From the NCBI RefSeq assembly GCF_019703515.2, contig NC_059347.1, positions 24,761,001 through 24,825,000 of the forward strand: 64,000 nucleotides of DNA. The letters are read 5' to 3'. The notes beneath the pieces were generated by a model that made no database searches, was not told the DNA's origin, and saw nothing but the letters and a program-made list of their open reading frames with translations. This document shows, in pieces, positions 10,331 to 22,949 of this stretch. The position numbers and the translations under genes are program-made. The first letter of the stretch is position 1. Every line of letters begins with the position of its first letter. Source of the stretch: Myxocyprinus asiaticus (lineage: Eukaryota > Chordata > Actinopteri > Cypriniformes > Catostomidae).

Positions 10331-13300
10331 AGCTCACTTCCAGTTACAATTGTGTCCCCACACTATACACATACATACACGCATATACACATAGATAAAT
10401 ATTCATCATCAGTTTAGGTCGGCTAAGAGGGCAACCAGGGCCCTGGTCACATAGCCATGACCGTTGACATGCCTAACACCTCTGAGTTTTCATCCTGATG
10501 GCTTCATTTGTCACTCTCGACTACCACCAAAACAGCGTCACGGCAGCTATGGTGAGATTAGATAATTACACAAATGGAAGAGTGGAAAGGTATAATTGAA
10601 AATGGCAAAGGGTTGAATGGCTTAGACATTTAAAATGAGTGCTCTGTGCTGTTAAGCTGGCAGGATGTTGGGAAGTCTTGGAGGGGCATGCAGAAGAATC
10701 ATTTCACTTTGTGACAAGGCTCCAGGACAGCGTCCATTGGAGAAAGCTGGCACGCCATGCACAGACAAACAAGAGCAGAGTTTAATCACGGAGATTACTG
10801 CACTGCTGCTGCTGCTGCTGCCATGACAGGGACTAATTGAGGAAATACAAGACACCTTGTAATGAACATCTAATTAAAGCCACACAATATCCCAAGAAGC
10901 TTTTTAAAGAATTTACTATGGAAAATATACTTGGTTTCCCAAAACCCTGAGTGGAACATAAGTAGTGTGCAGACTGCTTCATCTTTGCAGCTTGTTTTCC
11001 TAAAGCATTTACACATACAGCAAATTCAGTTGTAGATTAACATGAGAAACCAGTCCATGATTTGAAGTTTAGTGCAATTGTGGTTGTAGAGGGTGTATTT
11101 TTGTTTGTTTGTTTGTTTGTGTTTTTTTTTTTTTTAATTATTGTTTTGCTGAAAATGCTGAAGTCGACCTGAAATGCTGCTAGCAACAAATTTAACATAT
11201 GCAATCTGATGTATTTCTGAGTGAAAAAATAAAATAAAATAAAAATAAATTAATAAAACAAGGGTGAGATTTGATTATATCTATTGGGAGTTGATTGGAA
11301 CATAAAAAGTGGGTGTTACATAATAGAGCCATATGGTTGGATTAAAGGATTTGAAAATCTTGTGATGTTAGTTAAAGAAAGTCATTTCAGAAGCAAAGCA
11401 AATTATTAGATGTTTATTAAAATGTTTTTTTTTTTTTTTTTTTTAAATAAAGTGCACCACTGAATAATGCACAATAGGAAAAGTACAACATGCCATAAAA
11501 AATAAATAGGTTACATTTTGATTTCATGCTGATTTAAAATATTTTTAAGTTTTTCAGCCATTCAAGTTGAAGTTCAAGTTGAAAAGACATTTTAAATTAA
11601 TTAGATTTTCTAATTTTTTTTCTTTTACCACCAATTAAAATAATGCTAATTAAGGCCTTTTGTAATTCACAGAACAATTGGCATGCATGAAATGAAACTG
11701 TAAGCTGGGGAACCATCATGGCTTGAAGCCTTTCCTGTGATTTATTCTTTACGAGTGCACTTGAAGACACAAAGGTCATTCCACAGATTTAGTGGAGATG
11801 CAATTGGAAACATCAATGAGCTTTATTAGTAGCCGTCTTTTTTTTTCTTTGATTGCTGGCCTTCTGGTAATGACCCTATATTTCCAGCTCACTGAGGAGC
11901 ACATGTTTTGCAGAAGAATGACCAATCCTCAATGCTTAACTTCCCTGATTACTAAGCCCTCTCCTAAAGGACCTCTTCAGGACAATGTCTTCATGTCAGG
12001 CTCCTCTTTAACACCATCGACTGACATGCATTTAATTTAACCAAGGTGTCAAGTTGGATGCCAAGAATGTGACCTTAAATGGTACCTTAATTTGGACCTC
12101 TGCTGCTCCCATTAAATTTAGATTTGCAGAAGTCTTGGAGTTGCATCAGAAAATTACCCTTAGCAACCAAGTCATGTAACAACAATATTATCTGCATTCT
12201 AACAAGCCAGGGACATTTTGGAGAGCCTTATGACATTGCCATTCAATTCTGTCTTGTATAGGCGACATAATGAAGCCAACTCTGAGGACGTATGCCAAGG
12301 ATGAGACGCATTTTCAAGCTGTCACTTAGCTGGTCAAATTTCACCCTAATTTGGATATCACCGACCTGTTTTCCCTGAAAATATGTCATGGATTGGCCTT
12401 GTAATTGTGCTGTACCTGTCAAAGGCTGTAATATCACACCAAACAACTCAACTTTTGCTTATTTTACCTGCATAAAGTAGACTTTTTTATGATATGTAAC
12501 CTTAGAAATTTTGTATGTACCATAAAATAACACGGAAGCAGTTTATCTGCACCCATTTAGTGTTTCTTCGTACACCAGTCTGCAATATAAAAACAATGGA
12601 ACATATTATTCCCTTCCATTGCCAAGTTTAATCAAAATCTTTCAAGTTTTTCCATATTAAAATATAAGTTGATGCTCAAAAAGTTTTTATTTTTATTCAT
12701 GGGCACAGAAATTGACCCAAGTTGCTGGATACCACTAAATGTTGGGCTTTCTCTTTTATTTTCCTGAAGTGCTGTCCAAAAGAGTTGGGGTTATTGGAAT
12801 CTCTTTCGTTTCACTATGGATGACCTGGATCAGAAACCAAATTCTATTGATGTAAATATACACTAAACATAATTTTCATTTGTAGAATGTGCTTTTGGAC
12901 ATCCTTTACTATGTGTATCTGGTGTTGGCGATAACATTATAGCATGATAATCTTTATTTTCCATTGTAGTACCATGTGCAAGATGTTAAATAAGTAAAAT
13001 AACATTTTGTGAAAAACGTCATCAAGGATGTTGGAGGATAACCATACATTTGGAGCCAAAAAGTGTGCAGTTTAGCTGACTAGTTATTTAAACTTTAAAA
13101 GATGCCAAGAATGCTTACCATCACAAATCACACCAACATCATTGGAGCTATTGTTTCATCTACATGTTTACAAGAGCTAAATTTGTACAAAAGAAGAGAC
13201 CAGGACTTTATCTTTGTGTAGGTTTTTCTTGGCTTTCAACCCAAATAATCTGCCACCAAAATTTAGTCAGGGACAGAAAAATGGTAATAGAAATAGCCTT

Positions 13301-14110
13301 CAGGTTAAAACCCATTTTTACGCATGTTTTAAGTGACAATTGCCAAAATTCAAAGCATGAACATTAATTAAAGAACTCTGAGAAAAAAATAAATAAATAA
13401 ATAAATCAGTCCAATTTACCCACAGGAGATTTAGTGAGCGGGATTCACTTTATCAAACAGTTTGCCAATTTTATTCTTCACTTAGTAGCTAATATGTTTG
13501 ACAAGTCCTTTAAATCAGTGATACTGAGAAGGCTGTTTGATTGGACTAGTTGTCACTTAAAAAAAGGATGCCTGAGGCTGCTGATTGACTCGCTTTATAT
13601 GGAAAGAGAGAGCTTTGTGAGGGATGCTGCACTGGAAGTGTCCATTAGATTAAGAGCTATTATGGGAACATCTATTATGACACCTAAATCATCAGCTGCA
13701 AGGCACAGCCAAATGCGCCATGAAACATACCCGAGAAGACCTCTATCCTCACACTCCATCTGTGCTACTTGTCACACGCTTTTCCGCAAGTGGAGACAGA
13801 ACTGCAAAGAGATTGGGCTGGAGAGAAACAGAAGGGTGTACATATGTAAGCACTTCATATATTCAGCATGTGACATAGAACACATGAAAGGGTCTCATTT
13901 ATGTGCTTGTCTTGGGTAAGATTGGGGTCCTTCCATCACCCCTCCAAAAAGTCATGCACTGCATTGCGTTGTTCTGTGTCACCATGTTCACCAAGGTGAA
14001 ATGTGTAATCTACAACACCAGCATCAACAAATGGAATTGCAAAAATAATCACTGTTTTGAAATGTTTTTTGGGCAGACTGATACAATCGGAAACAATAGA
14101 TTGACCTTTT
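10331..14110. other. Non-coding DNA, mostly unique
   Basis: No gene could be supported. Simple repeats include (GTTT)n at 11101-11120, poly-T at 11427-11444 and (AAAT)n at 13386-13407. The segment 10640-10870 (with a CTG run at 10802-10820 and two TAATT motifs) and the region 11640-12470 look complex and could hold conserved regulatory DNA. The longest non-repeat open frame in the area is 13434-13919 (161 codons, plus); it has no recognisable domain. Confidence 0.4.
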
Positions 14111-15107
14111 GGTAACACTTTACATTAAGGTTCCCTTTGTAAAGGGTTTATAAAAGGGGTTCATTAAGGACTAATAACTCATCTATAAATGCATTATAAA
14201 TAATTTATATACAGTTATAACAACAGGAATATAAAGGGTAACTTTCATGCAATACTTGCCAAATATTGAGCCAATTTATACTCACATGTTATACATGTTT
14301 AATAAAGGTACTTATTAATACCTATTTTAATTAAAATCATGAAATTTCATAATGATTTATGTCATGATGCAACAAAAATGGACTATAGTGAGATTAAACT
14401 CAATAAACAGGCCATGGTTGTCCAACTTGCATTATGGTACCATTTTTAAGTTTACTAAATAAGTTTGTAAATCCACCTTATGTTAAGACTTGTATAGCAA
14501 GGTACAGATATTGTCACTTAATTCATTAATGACCAATAAAATGAAGGGACATAAAGAATATAGAAATACTTTTGATAAATGAGGGAAATCAAAGTTACAG
14601 GTATACACTATTGCTGTGGATGAGCATGAAGACCTGAAAGATGTTTGGCTGAGACTGTCCAAGTTTGATATGTAGGTTACCACTCTGAGTAGAGGCATTC
14701 TTTTGTCACCAACTCGACAAGCAAAGTGACATGAGTCAAGACATTAGAATAATGAATAAAAATAAATTAAAAAAAAAAAAAAACACTTTTTATTCTCTCA
14801 ATAATAATCTTTTTTTTTAATTTTTTTTATTTATTTATTTATTTATTTATTTTTTTGCTGCATCATGACATAAATCAGAAAATATGACATTTCATGATTT
14901 TCAAATTAGTATTAATATGTACCTTAATTAAGCATTTATAACATAAAACTGGCTATATTACACTTGGCAAGTGTCATATGAAAGTCAACCTTTTTATTCA
15001 TATTGTTGTAACTGCATATAAATAATTTAAAATGCATTTGTAGATGAGTTATAAGTCATTAATTGACCCCTTTATCAACCCTTCACGAAGGGAACCTTTC
15101 GGCAGTG
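14111..15107. mobile_element. Long-inverted-repeat DNA element
   Basis: The left arm (14111-14385) starts GGTAACACTTTACATTAAGG and matches the reverse complement of the right arm (about 14850-15107) over roughly 250 bp, including the CATGATGCA(A/G)CAAAA inner edge and a shared GCATT(A/T)TAAAT block. The last ~20 bases of the right end have diverged. There is no coding sequence between the arms, only (TTTA)n low complexity at 14820-14852. This is a non-autonomous foldback-like element. A partial relative lies at 28876-29770, and the same 12-base start occurs at 50078. Confidence 0.7.
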
Positions 15108-15369
15108 GTAAGTTTTGTTGGGCGTATGGTATGAGCAAGTGTCAGCTCCATTTTCAGGGTGTATTGTCCACTGAGGGGTGCCAAAAGTGAGTTGAAAAGT
15201 GAGTTGTTTTGAGCTGTACAGCATGTGAAACAGTAAAGAGGAATGCATATTTTATAAACTCTACCAGCTAACCCAAACCCCAAACCTAAACCTAACCATC
15301 AGTGAAGTAAAAATGTAATGTTTGGGGTAAAAATGCTACCTCTGAATCGTGCTTGTCACTGATTATGCA

Positions 15370-15600
15370 AACGTGATTACTTCCTGGTTTCAATGCGGGA
15401 TGCAAACCCAGATCTACCACACTCCTGACGCAACGCACTACCGGTTGCACCACAAAGGAAGGTAAACACGCTGGAGCCAATGCAAAAATGTCTGATGGGA
15501 GATGGTACTTGTCAGTGAGTCAGCATTATAAGGCTGATCCTAGGGTACTGAAACGTTTGGAAACAGCATGCCAACTTCCTGTGTGATTGTGTTGTTCTGG
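15370..15600 (+). repeat. Unclassified interspersed repeat, copy 1
   Basis: GTGATTACTTCCTGGTTT and ATGTCTGATGGGAGATGG blocks recur in the same order in the reverse complement of 44390-44600, and the second half recurs at 49314-49423. The family has no coding sequence that I can see. Confidence 0.55.
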
Positions 15601-18600
15601 AGCAGTCCACCTGTCTGCCATTGGTAAGACAAAAACCAGTAGTCCTGCCTCAAATTCACACAACTGGTTTAGCCAATATTGCAGTGTCGGGCTTGTCAGG
15701 ATGCTCAAATAAACAAAGTTATAATTGACAGAGCCACATTGTTTACACTTTTTAGGGAGAATCAACCTGCAAATGCCTTATTTTTGTTTCCGCATGTTAA
15801 GACAAGAACAATCTATGTGAACAGTCCCATTACTCCCATTATTAAATGTAGTCTTTAGAATAAATCCTGAAATATGAATCAGATATACAGTACAGAGATA
15901 ACTTGGATCAAAGGGCCATGCGGGGTCTTGCCCCACTTGCACTTACCTTGAGGTGAGTTCCTTCCATCTAATTAGAAGATAAAAGCTGCCACTTTCAGAG
16001 TGCTCAGGGCATGCTCAGAGTGAAGGAGAGAGAGAATGAATGAGTGAGTGGGAAAGGTTGAGTGTGCTCTCAGGTTGCCATGGACACCTGCCAGAGCATT
16101 CAGGTTTGAGCTCAGTAAGTGCTGAGGAGACAGAGATTTCTGTGAAGATCTACTGCATTTTCAACTGAAACAAATTAAAATTAAGCTATATTATTCATAC
16201 ATTCAGTTTTTTGTGATTCAATGCTGAAAGTGTTTATGGACAGTAACACTGGTCTTAAATAATACGTATCACACATAGTCTGTTTTAAAGCATGCGTAGA
16301 TAACCCATTGTAGTTTTGAGAGCTGTTCATGAAGCAGCAGGGTGGTTGTCATCATAGAGGGTCTTCATGCAAGCCAGTGGCTGTGTCTGTGGCAACCAGA
16401 GTGGTAATAGGTGGAAAAAAATAAGCTGAGGCACCAGCCGTAATCCTGCCTTCAGAAGATCCAGATGGCTAACCTTTCAGTCAAAATATTGTTTTTGGAA
16501 AGAGGTGTGCAGACTCCTACCTCTCTCCAGCTCTCTGTCTCCCGCTCTCTCCTTCCCCCTTCTCTAATCCTTTTCCCTTTTCTGTACTTCATCAGATCTA
16601 TTCAGGCTTCATCAGTGTGTTACAAACTGGAGTTGAGTTTTAGCATGGAACATGGAATCATACGATGTGTATAGCGTGTCCAGACACATATGTGTGTGTA
16701 TGGATGGATGGATATGCGTGTTGAATGTGGGCTTCCCTCAGTCTCTTGGGCAGGACACACACAGAGCGACCTTGTGTTAAGGAGAGGGCTGACTCGAACC
16801 TGCCCACACCACTCAGTACCGCTGATATAGAGACCACCAGTTGAATTTCCAACACATAAACACAGTTGCTGAGAGTTAGCTAAGTAGTACATAACATGTG
16901 CTATGACATATGTTATTGAGGATATTTACAATATTAAAATGGCCAGACGATTTTGATTATTGCAAAAACCACCATTCAAATGCAGCAGGAAACAGTTAAA
17001 GAATTCCATTTACAGCTTTGATAAACGAACATTGTTTGTATTACTTTATTCGTAATACTTTATTGAGTCAAATTAGATGTTAATAAGTTAAATATAATAC
17101 AAAGTGATAGTTAAATATTTAAGTACAGTAGCTGAGTGTTTTTAATTAAATCGTTTTTTTATTATTTGAAATATTACAGTGATATTTTGTGCTTTAAAGA
17201 ACTTTCACTTACTGCACTGCAATAAAAACAAATCACAGACACAAAAATATAAATCTGTCAGTAAATTCATCAAGATAATTACTGTTAATGTGCTGCCAAT
17301 GATTAAAAAAAAAAATTCTAATTGCACTAAAGGCTTAAAGAAAACAAATATGCCATTTCGGGCTCCCTGATAGTCTTCTGTCACCTTTAAGATAACACAT
17401 GGTGTATAATACAGACATACTCGCCACACTTAAATATACACATAAAAAATCCAACAAATCTGACTCTTATTCTCTCTCTCTTTCTCCCTCATGCGCAAAC
17501 ACTTGGGTCCAGTCAGTGTGCCTCATGGGGGGAGCCGGGCTGGCTCCTGTGGTTGATGGCTGGGGCGTCTCTGCTGCTGTGCATAGCCACACTGGTCCTC
17601 TTTCCTTAAGAGCTGCACAGACAGGCAGACTCCTGCATGCTGCTGCTGCTCCTGCTGCTGCTGGAGCATGCAGCCTGTCAAGCAATGAGTGCTCTAACTG
17701 CGCCTGGCCCCTACACACAGTCATTAGCTGGCCAGTGGAGAGAGAGACATTCAGCCTGAATATTGGTTTATTAAATATAAGAAAGAACTGTCTATGAGTA
17801 ATTTAGTGCAGAGGAGAGACACAGCAAAGAGGGAGAATATAGAAAGGTGTACTGACTCGGACATGCACTTATCCAGGCAAAAACCTTGTTGACCTGAATG
17901 CTGAATGAGGGTAGTAGGGGACCTGTTTACAAGATAACATATCGATGTCTGGGTTGCAATAAAATAATATGTGATTCTTTGTTTAGAGGATAGCAATATT
18001 AAGCTCATTCATCTTCAATGGACTTCGGTACTTTGCACAACAAGTGCTGAACTTTCTGCTTTACTTCAACACTTAGAATAAGAAGCACTATAGCATAGCA
18101 TAAGCATGTCAGTGGCAGTAAAAAATAACAATGTGAGAGAACAGTGCACCTTGGTTCCAGCATGTTTATCATTACATAAATACCCAATCTAGCTGTATGG
18201 AGGATCTTTACATTCATCCTTTCAAATGTAGCAATCGAGAGACTTATATTGTTAGATTGTTAGAGTTTGCTATTTATTTGTCAAATAGAAATAATTGAGT
18301 GTTATTTGACATAATGTCACATTATTTATTTATTTCTATTTTTGTCTTCTTATATGCTTGCTTTGAGTGGTGCAATGTTCTTTTTTTTTTTTTTCAAAAT
18401 AAATATTGTTGGAAAATGTAACTAAAAATATTGATTCTTTACATTAGAATATCAATCCAGTATGCTTTTTTGTTTTAAAATACTATGTTATTAAATGTAT
18501 TGGTTAACTCTCAGGGCACCACTACATTTAACACAATTTCAGTGAAGAGTGCGACAGGAGTGAAAGATGTTCTGCAGACTTTATTAAACAGGAAAGAAGG

Positions 18601-19376
18601 GCTGATTTTCGCTTCAAGTTAACTCTAATAAGTATGGTTCTTTGATCCTGACACAGAGGAAAAGATATAAATGTAATCCTGACTATGCACATTACAATTG
18701 TGACTTTATTTCTTGTAATAATCAACTGCAAGCAGTAAATTCACAATTGATTATTACGAGTTATAAAGTAGTAATTGAAAGAAATAAAGTACCAGTTGTG
18801 AGATATAATGTAAGAATTGCCTTCTTTATTTTCCTCATCTCTGTCAGGATCAGATTTAAATAGCTAAGTGATTTTTCTGTGAGTTTTTTTTTTTTTTTTT
18901 TTTTTTATTTCAACAAGTTTATTAAAGTTAAAACTAGGCTGGTTATGCAGTAATTATGCGGTATTAAAATATGCATTTTCTCTTTTCTAGGGACATCACT
19001 TAGAATCAACGAGAGCAAAATCAACCATAATATTTACTGATCTCAATAATAGTGATAATAAAGGTTCAACAATCGTCAATGTGTCATTTTTGGTTTATAA
19101 TATCCCACATAAATCAATATGCATTATTAATTACAACACATGGCAAGTGATGGAGATTTACTGTAAGTCTGTTCAAAGAGCCATATTCACTGTGAAACAG
19201 TGTTTTCTTGAATCATATTGAAGCCTTATATTCAACATGCATGGGCTGCCACTGAGTACATTTTATAATGTTATAAAGTGCTCAGTACATAAAGGGATAA
19301 TTACTCGTATTTATCCTCAACAGTTTCCTCCTCCCTTGTGACTGACCCAGGCTACTGTACATCCTGTTTCAGTGTT
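15601..19376. other. Non-coding DNA
   Basis: No gene could be supported. The more GC-rich part, 17500-17730, contains a CTG-rich imperfect hairpin (GCATGCTGC at 17635 and GGAGCATGC at 17662) and several short open frames without domains. There is a poly-T tract at 18883-18906. A CT-rich splice-acceptor-like tract at 17470-17490 lacks a plausible exon after it. Confidence 0.4.
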
Positions 19377-19420
19377 TTTTTTTTTTTTTTTTTTTTTGTT
19401 TTTTTTTTGTTTTGTTTTTT
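19377..19420. repeat. Poly-T tract
   Basis: About 40 bases of T interrupted by single Gs. It may be the tail of an old retroposed element on the minus strand, but no body is recognisable. Confidence 0.9.
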
Positions 19421-19835
19421 TACAGTAAGCACACACCTTTACTGCTTTATGCCATATTTTTTTGTGTCCCAACTCCCATAAAGATATTGTAGCTATATAT
19501 GATGAACTCAAATTCCATCAAATCAAAACCCATTCCCATTAAAGGTCAGATATCCCCAGGATATTGTAAACAGAGTCAATACAAATGTGATGTCACAGAG
19601 AGAATGGAATTCTGTGACCTCCTGGGAATAAATGTTTGAAGCCGTAAATGGCTGTCTTCCCTGTAGTTGTGCTATTTCAGTTAAAATATCATTTAAAATT
19701 AGATTGTTATAAATTCAGCTTGAAAATTCATGTTGTGACCCTGACAGTATAATGTGTATTTGTGTGAGTTTGAACTGTAAAGAGATACAGCTAATTAATG
19801 CCACATACAGGAATGGACAGTATGGTTTTACACCA

Positions 19836-19836
19836 C

Positions 19837-19892
<56 letters not shown>
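19836..19892. repeat. (GATA)n microsatellite
   Basis: About 14 tandem copies of GATA/TAGA. Confidence 0.97.
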
Positions 19893-20099
19893 ATTTGTTT
19901 TATATTATTTTCTTCATGACAGCAGGGGACAGCAATCCTGGACTGCCATTCCAGCAACGATAAAGGTCTGGGTGCCACTGATATCTCTAAAACCTAAATA
20001 TACCTCCACGACTGGAGAGACAGGAACAGGTGGAGATCAGACACTGGCAAATACTTTTGCAACGGGAACACAAATGTTACGATAGACCTTTTCCCATGG

Positions 20100-20101
<2 letters not shown>

Positions 20102-20134
<33 letters not shown>

Positions 20135-20163
20135 GTGGGGGGTGGGGGGTGGGGTGGGGGGTT
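20102..20163. repeat. (GT)n followed by G-quadruplex-prone tract
   Basis: (GT)15 at 20102-20132 runs into a sequence with at least five separated runs of four to six G up to 20162. Such spacing can form a G-quadruplex on the plus strand. Confidence 0.9.
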
Positions 20164-22543
20164 AGGGAGCAAGTGTCTCATTTCTGTGGGTACGCATAGC
20201 AACCGTTTCAGATCCAAGAGAGTTTGCAGGGCAACACAACCCAGATCAGGGTTTTCGTTCAAAGCCAGCTGGTCTGGCTATATTAATGCAGGGCATTTGT
20301 TTGGTTTTGATTTTTCTTCTTTTTATTTATTTATTTATTTATTATTTTTTTTTATTAAGTTTTGAAATGGTTTGATTAACCTGGCCTACAGCTGGACCTG
20401 CAGGGTGTGACTTCCTGGGGAAGCACAAGATCGGCACCGGTGAGTTTTTCCTTTCAAGCTCTTCTCTTCCTCCTTCCCCTCTTGTGATGAGCCGAAACAA
20501 TGTGTCTGTGGAAAAATCGAGAGCTGCACAGTGACCAGGCACAGTGTGTGCTGACTGTCTGCACCAAAAAAGTATATTTTTTTTCTTTTATCTTTTGTAG
20601 GAAAGGACTTAAGAATTCAGAATGAGCTGTGAAGTTTGGGGGTCTGAAACAGTCATTTCAGGCAAAACAAAAACTTAAAATCCACATAATGATTTGTTCT
20701 TATTGTTTAAGTACAGTAAGGGATAGACATATTCTAAAATATATCAGAGGCAGGACACTAAAATTATGTGGTGCTTTATGTTGACCTAATTCCTCAAAGT
20801 CAGACTTCATTATTACTCCTGTTTAGAGTAATTGAATCCAGCAACTATTTGCTTGGTTGGAAGTGAAGCATGGGGGAAACTACCTAGCCTCCGCACAGTG
20901 TTTGTATTAGATTCTCCTCACTTTGGAGCAAGTCACCATGACATAATCAATATCAATTTGTATCACTCTGGACTTAGTACAAGTTTGACATTGCTAGTTT
21001 AAGTTTGAAATAACAAGGGAATTGGTGAGCTTATGCTAGCAGGACCAACGTGAACAATATGAACAGTTTGCAAATGAGAACTTTAGAGCTTGGGGGAACT
21101 GTAGGGAGAGTTTGAAATCAAAGAAACTTCGAAAAACACATTTTATAATATTGTTTTCCTTATTTTTATTAATAAAGATGAATGGCTATATTATTCTGAA
21201 AACAATATGTCCGAAAGGCAAAAAGAGATGCAAAATATAACACATTGGGGGTCCTTGTTCGTTTTTCATCAACCCTCGGGTCCACTGTCATTTGAATGGT
21301 TTCTTTTGGTTGACCGTTGCAGGCCACCTCTCACCCCGGGCCCTAGGGCAGCTGCCGGCTGCCCAAACTGCCCTCCCTCTAGTTACGCCCCTGTTCAAGA
21401 CACAACAATGTAACTGAACTTAGTTTTGACATTAATTCGGTCCTTTGACAATAAAATCCCAATTACTTTGGCTTCTTCCTCTAGGATAGTATATATACAT
21501 TCTGAGAACAATATTTCTGAGGCAGCATATTTTTAAGGAAGCATCTCTCACAAGCTTTATGCTCCCTCTCTTCTTGGGTGTTCAGGGTGTGACATTCTGC
21601 ACCCCCACCAACCCACCTCATTGGAGACAGCCAAGGCAGCTCTGACCCAGTTTACCAAAGCTCCCATGTTTGTCGTTTGAAAAACTTTCTCACTGCCAAA
21701 ATAAATAAATAAATACGAATCTTTGATCTGCATTGTGGTTGGAAAAGAGTGTTGTTTTCTTGCAGCAAAGGTGGTGCACTTTGTAGAGGAGGCACCCTTT
21801 TCTGTTTGAACACTTCTATGTCTATTCGCCAGTGGCTATGTCAGGATTCAGTTTGTCTGTTTGTGTGTGTGTGTGTATTTGCCTATTGCTAGTCCCCTTC
21901 TCCTAACTCCCGTAGGCTCACGTTATTTGCAAAATCCATAATAGCCCCAAATTAACTGGAAATTACACAAATATGGCAATCTGCCTTGTGTGGTTTTCTT
22001 CTTATTTATCACAGTGTCTACAAGCATGAGTGATCTGGCTTTAGCTGAGAACTGAAGTACCACTACTTGCCGGTAAGTGAGAGACAAAGACGAACCTGTT
22101 TGCGTACTGATGCAGCTATTAAGCCTGCATTAACTACGAAACATATACGGAGTCTATGGAATGTATCCCCCACATTTATTTATATTAATCACAGTTGGCA
22201 CGCAGGCGTCACAGTAGTTACCATCCTTATGTTGCATATTGCAGATCCAGATGCTATGTTCTTAGGTTACACGACTCTAAATTATTGTCTGTCTGAGGAG
22301 TATTTCATATTTAAAACAAATTTACAGCAAACGGTGACATATTAAACACATGGAAGCAGTTACATCTCTCCAGCAGTGAAAAAAGGGAGAATAGTCTTTG
22401 TTCTGCTACAATTGCTTGCGGTAACGGCTTAGTTTTTTCTTTCTTCTCTCTTTTCACCCTTTCTCTTTTTCATAATCTAATTCCAATATTTCACATTGGG
22501 GCTGTAGTCTTGGCCCTCTGTCGTTAATCAGTTCTTTCTTTAT

Positions 22544-22545
<2 letters not shown>
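20164..22545. other. Non-coding DNA with a hAT-like terminus
   Basis: No gene could be supported. The segment ending at 21393 (GTTACGCCCCTG) reverse-complements to CAGGGGCGTAAC, a terminus I associate with fish hAT-type repeats; the piece from about 21240 is probably its relic. An exon-like short block precedes a GTGAGT at 20440 but is not convincing. Confidence 0.4.

Positions 22546-22580
<35 letters not shown>
22546..22580. repeat. (CT)n microsatellite
   Basis: About 17 CT units. Confidence 0.97.
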
Positions 22581-22585
<5 letters not shown>

Positions 22586-22949
22586 CTTACTACTCTCTGC
22601 CCCTTGGAGAGGGTGGCATCTGTGCAGCGCTCCATTCCTCCATGGATCTTACATGTTGGATGGGACCCTTCTGAATCTACAAAACACAAGTGCTTCACCG
22701 CCTTTTGATCTCTGGCTAATCTCTGTTGCCTGCCTCCAGTCTCATCTTGTTTGAATAAGAATGAGTCTGGGGTGCTACTGAAGGCACAAAGAGGTTTAGA
22801 CGGCATCCGTTCAACAGAGCAGCTCTCCGCTGGTATGTGTACACCCAGCACCAAGAGTCGGTGCGCTGCGCTCCTATGCTTCTGTATTCTCCAGTGTGAA
22901 GCTTCTGTAGGCATCTGTGGGCGAGCAGTTTTCTGACATGCTTTTATTA

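Noticed and set aside
13434..13919. 161-codon open frame on the plus strand
   Set aside because: Longest frame outside repeats, but it has no recognisable domain, no clear splice or promoter context, and its composition does not look coding.
17399..17797. Ala/Cys-rich frames in a GC-richer segment on both strands
   Set aside because: They arise from CTG/GCA-type low complexity; no splice sites or domain support a gene.
20390..20446. Possible short exon between an AG and a GTGAGT
   Set aside because: The acceptor lacks a good polypyrimidine tract and the block is too short to judge.
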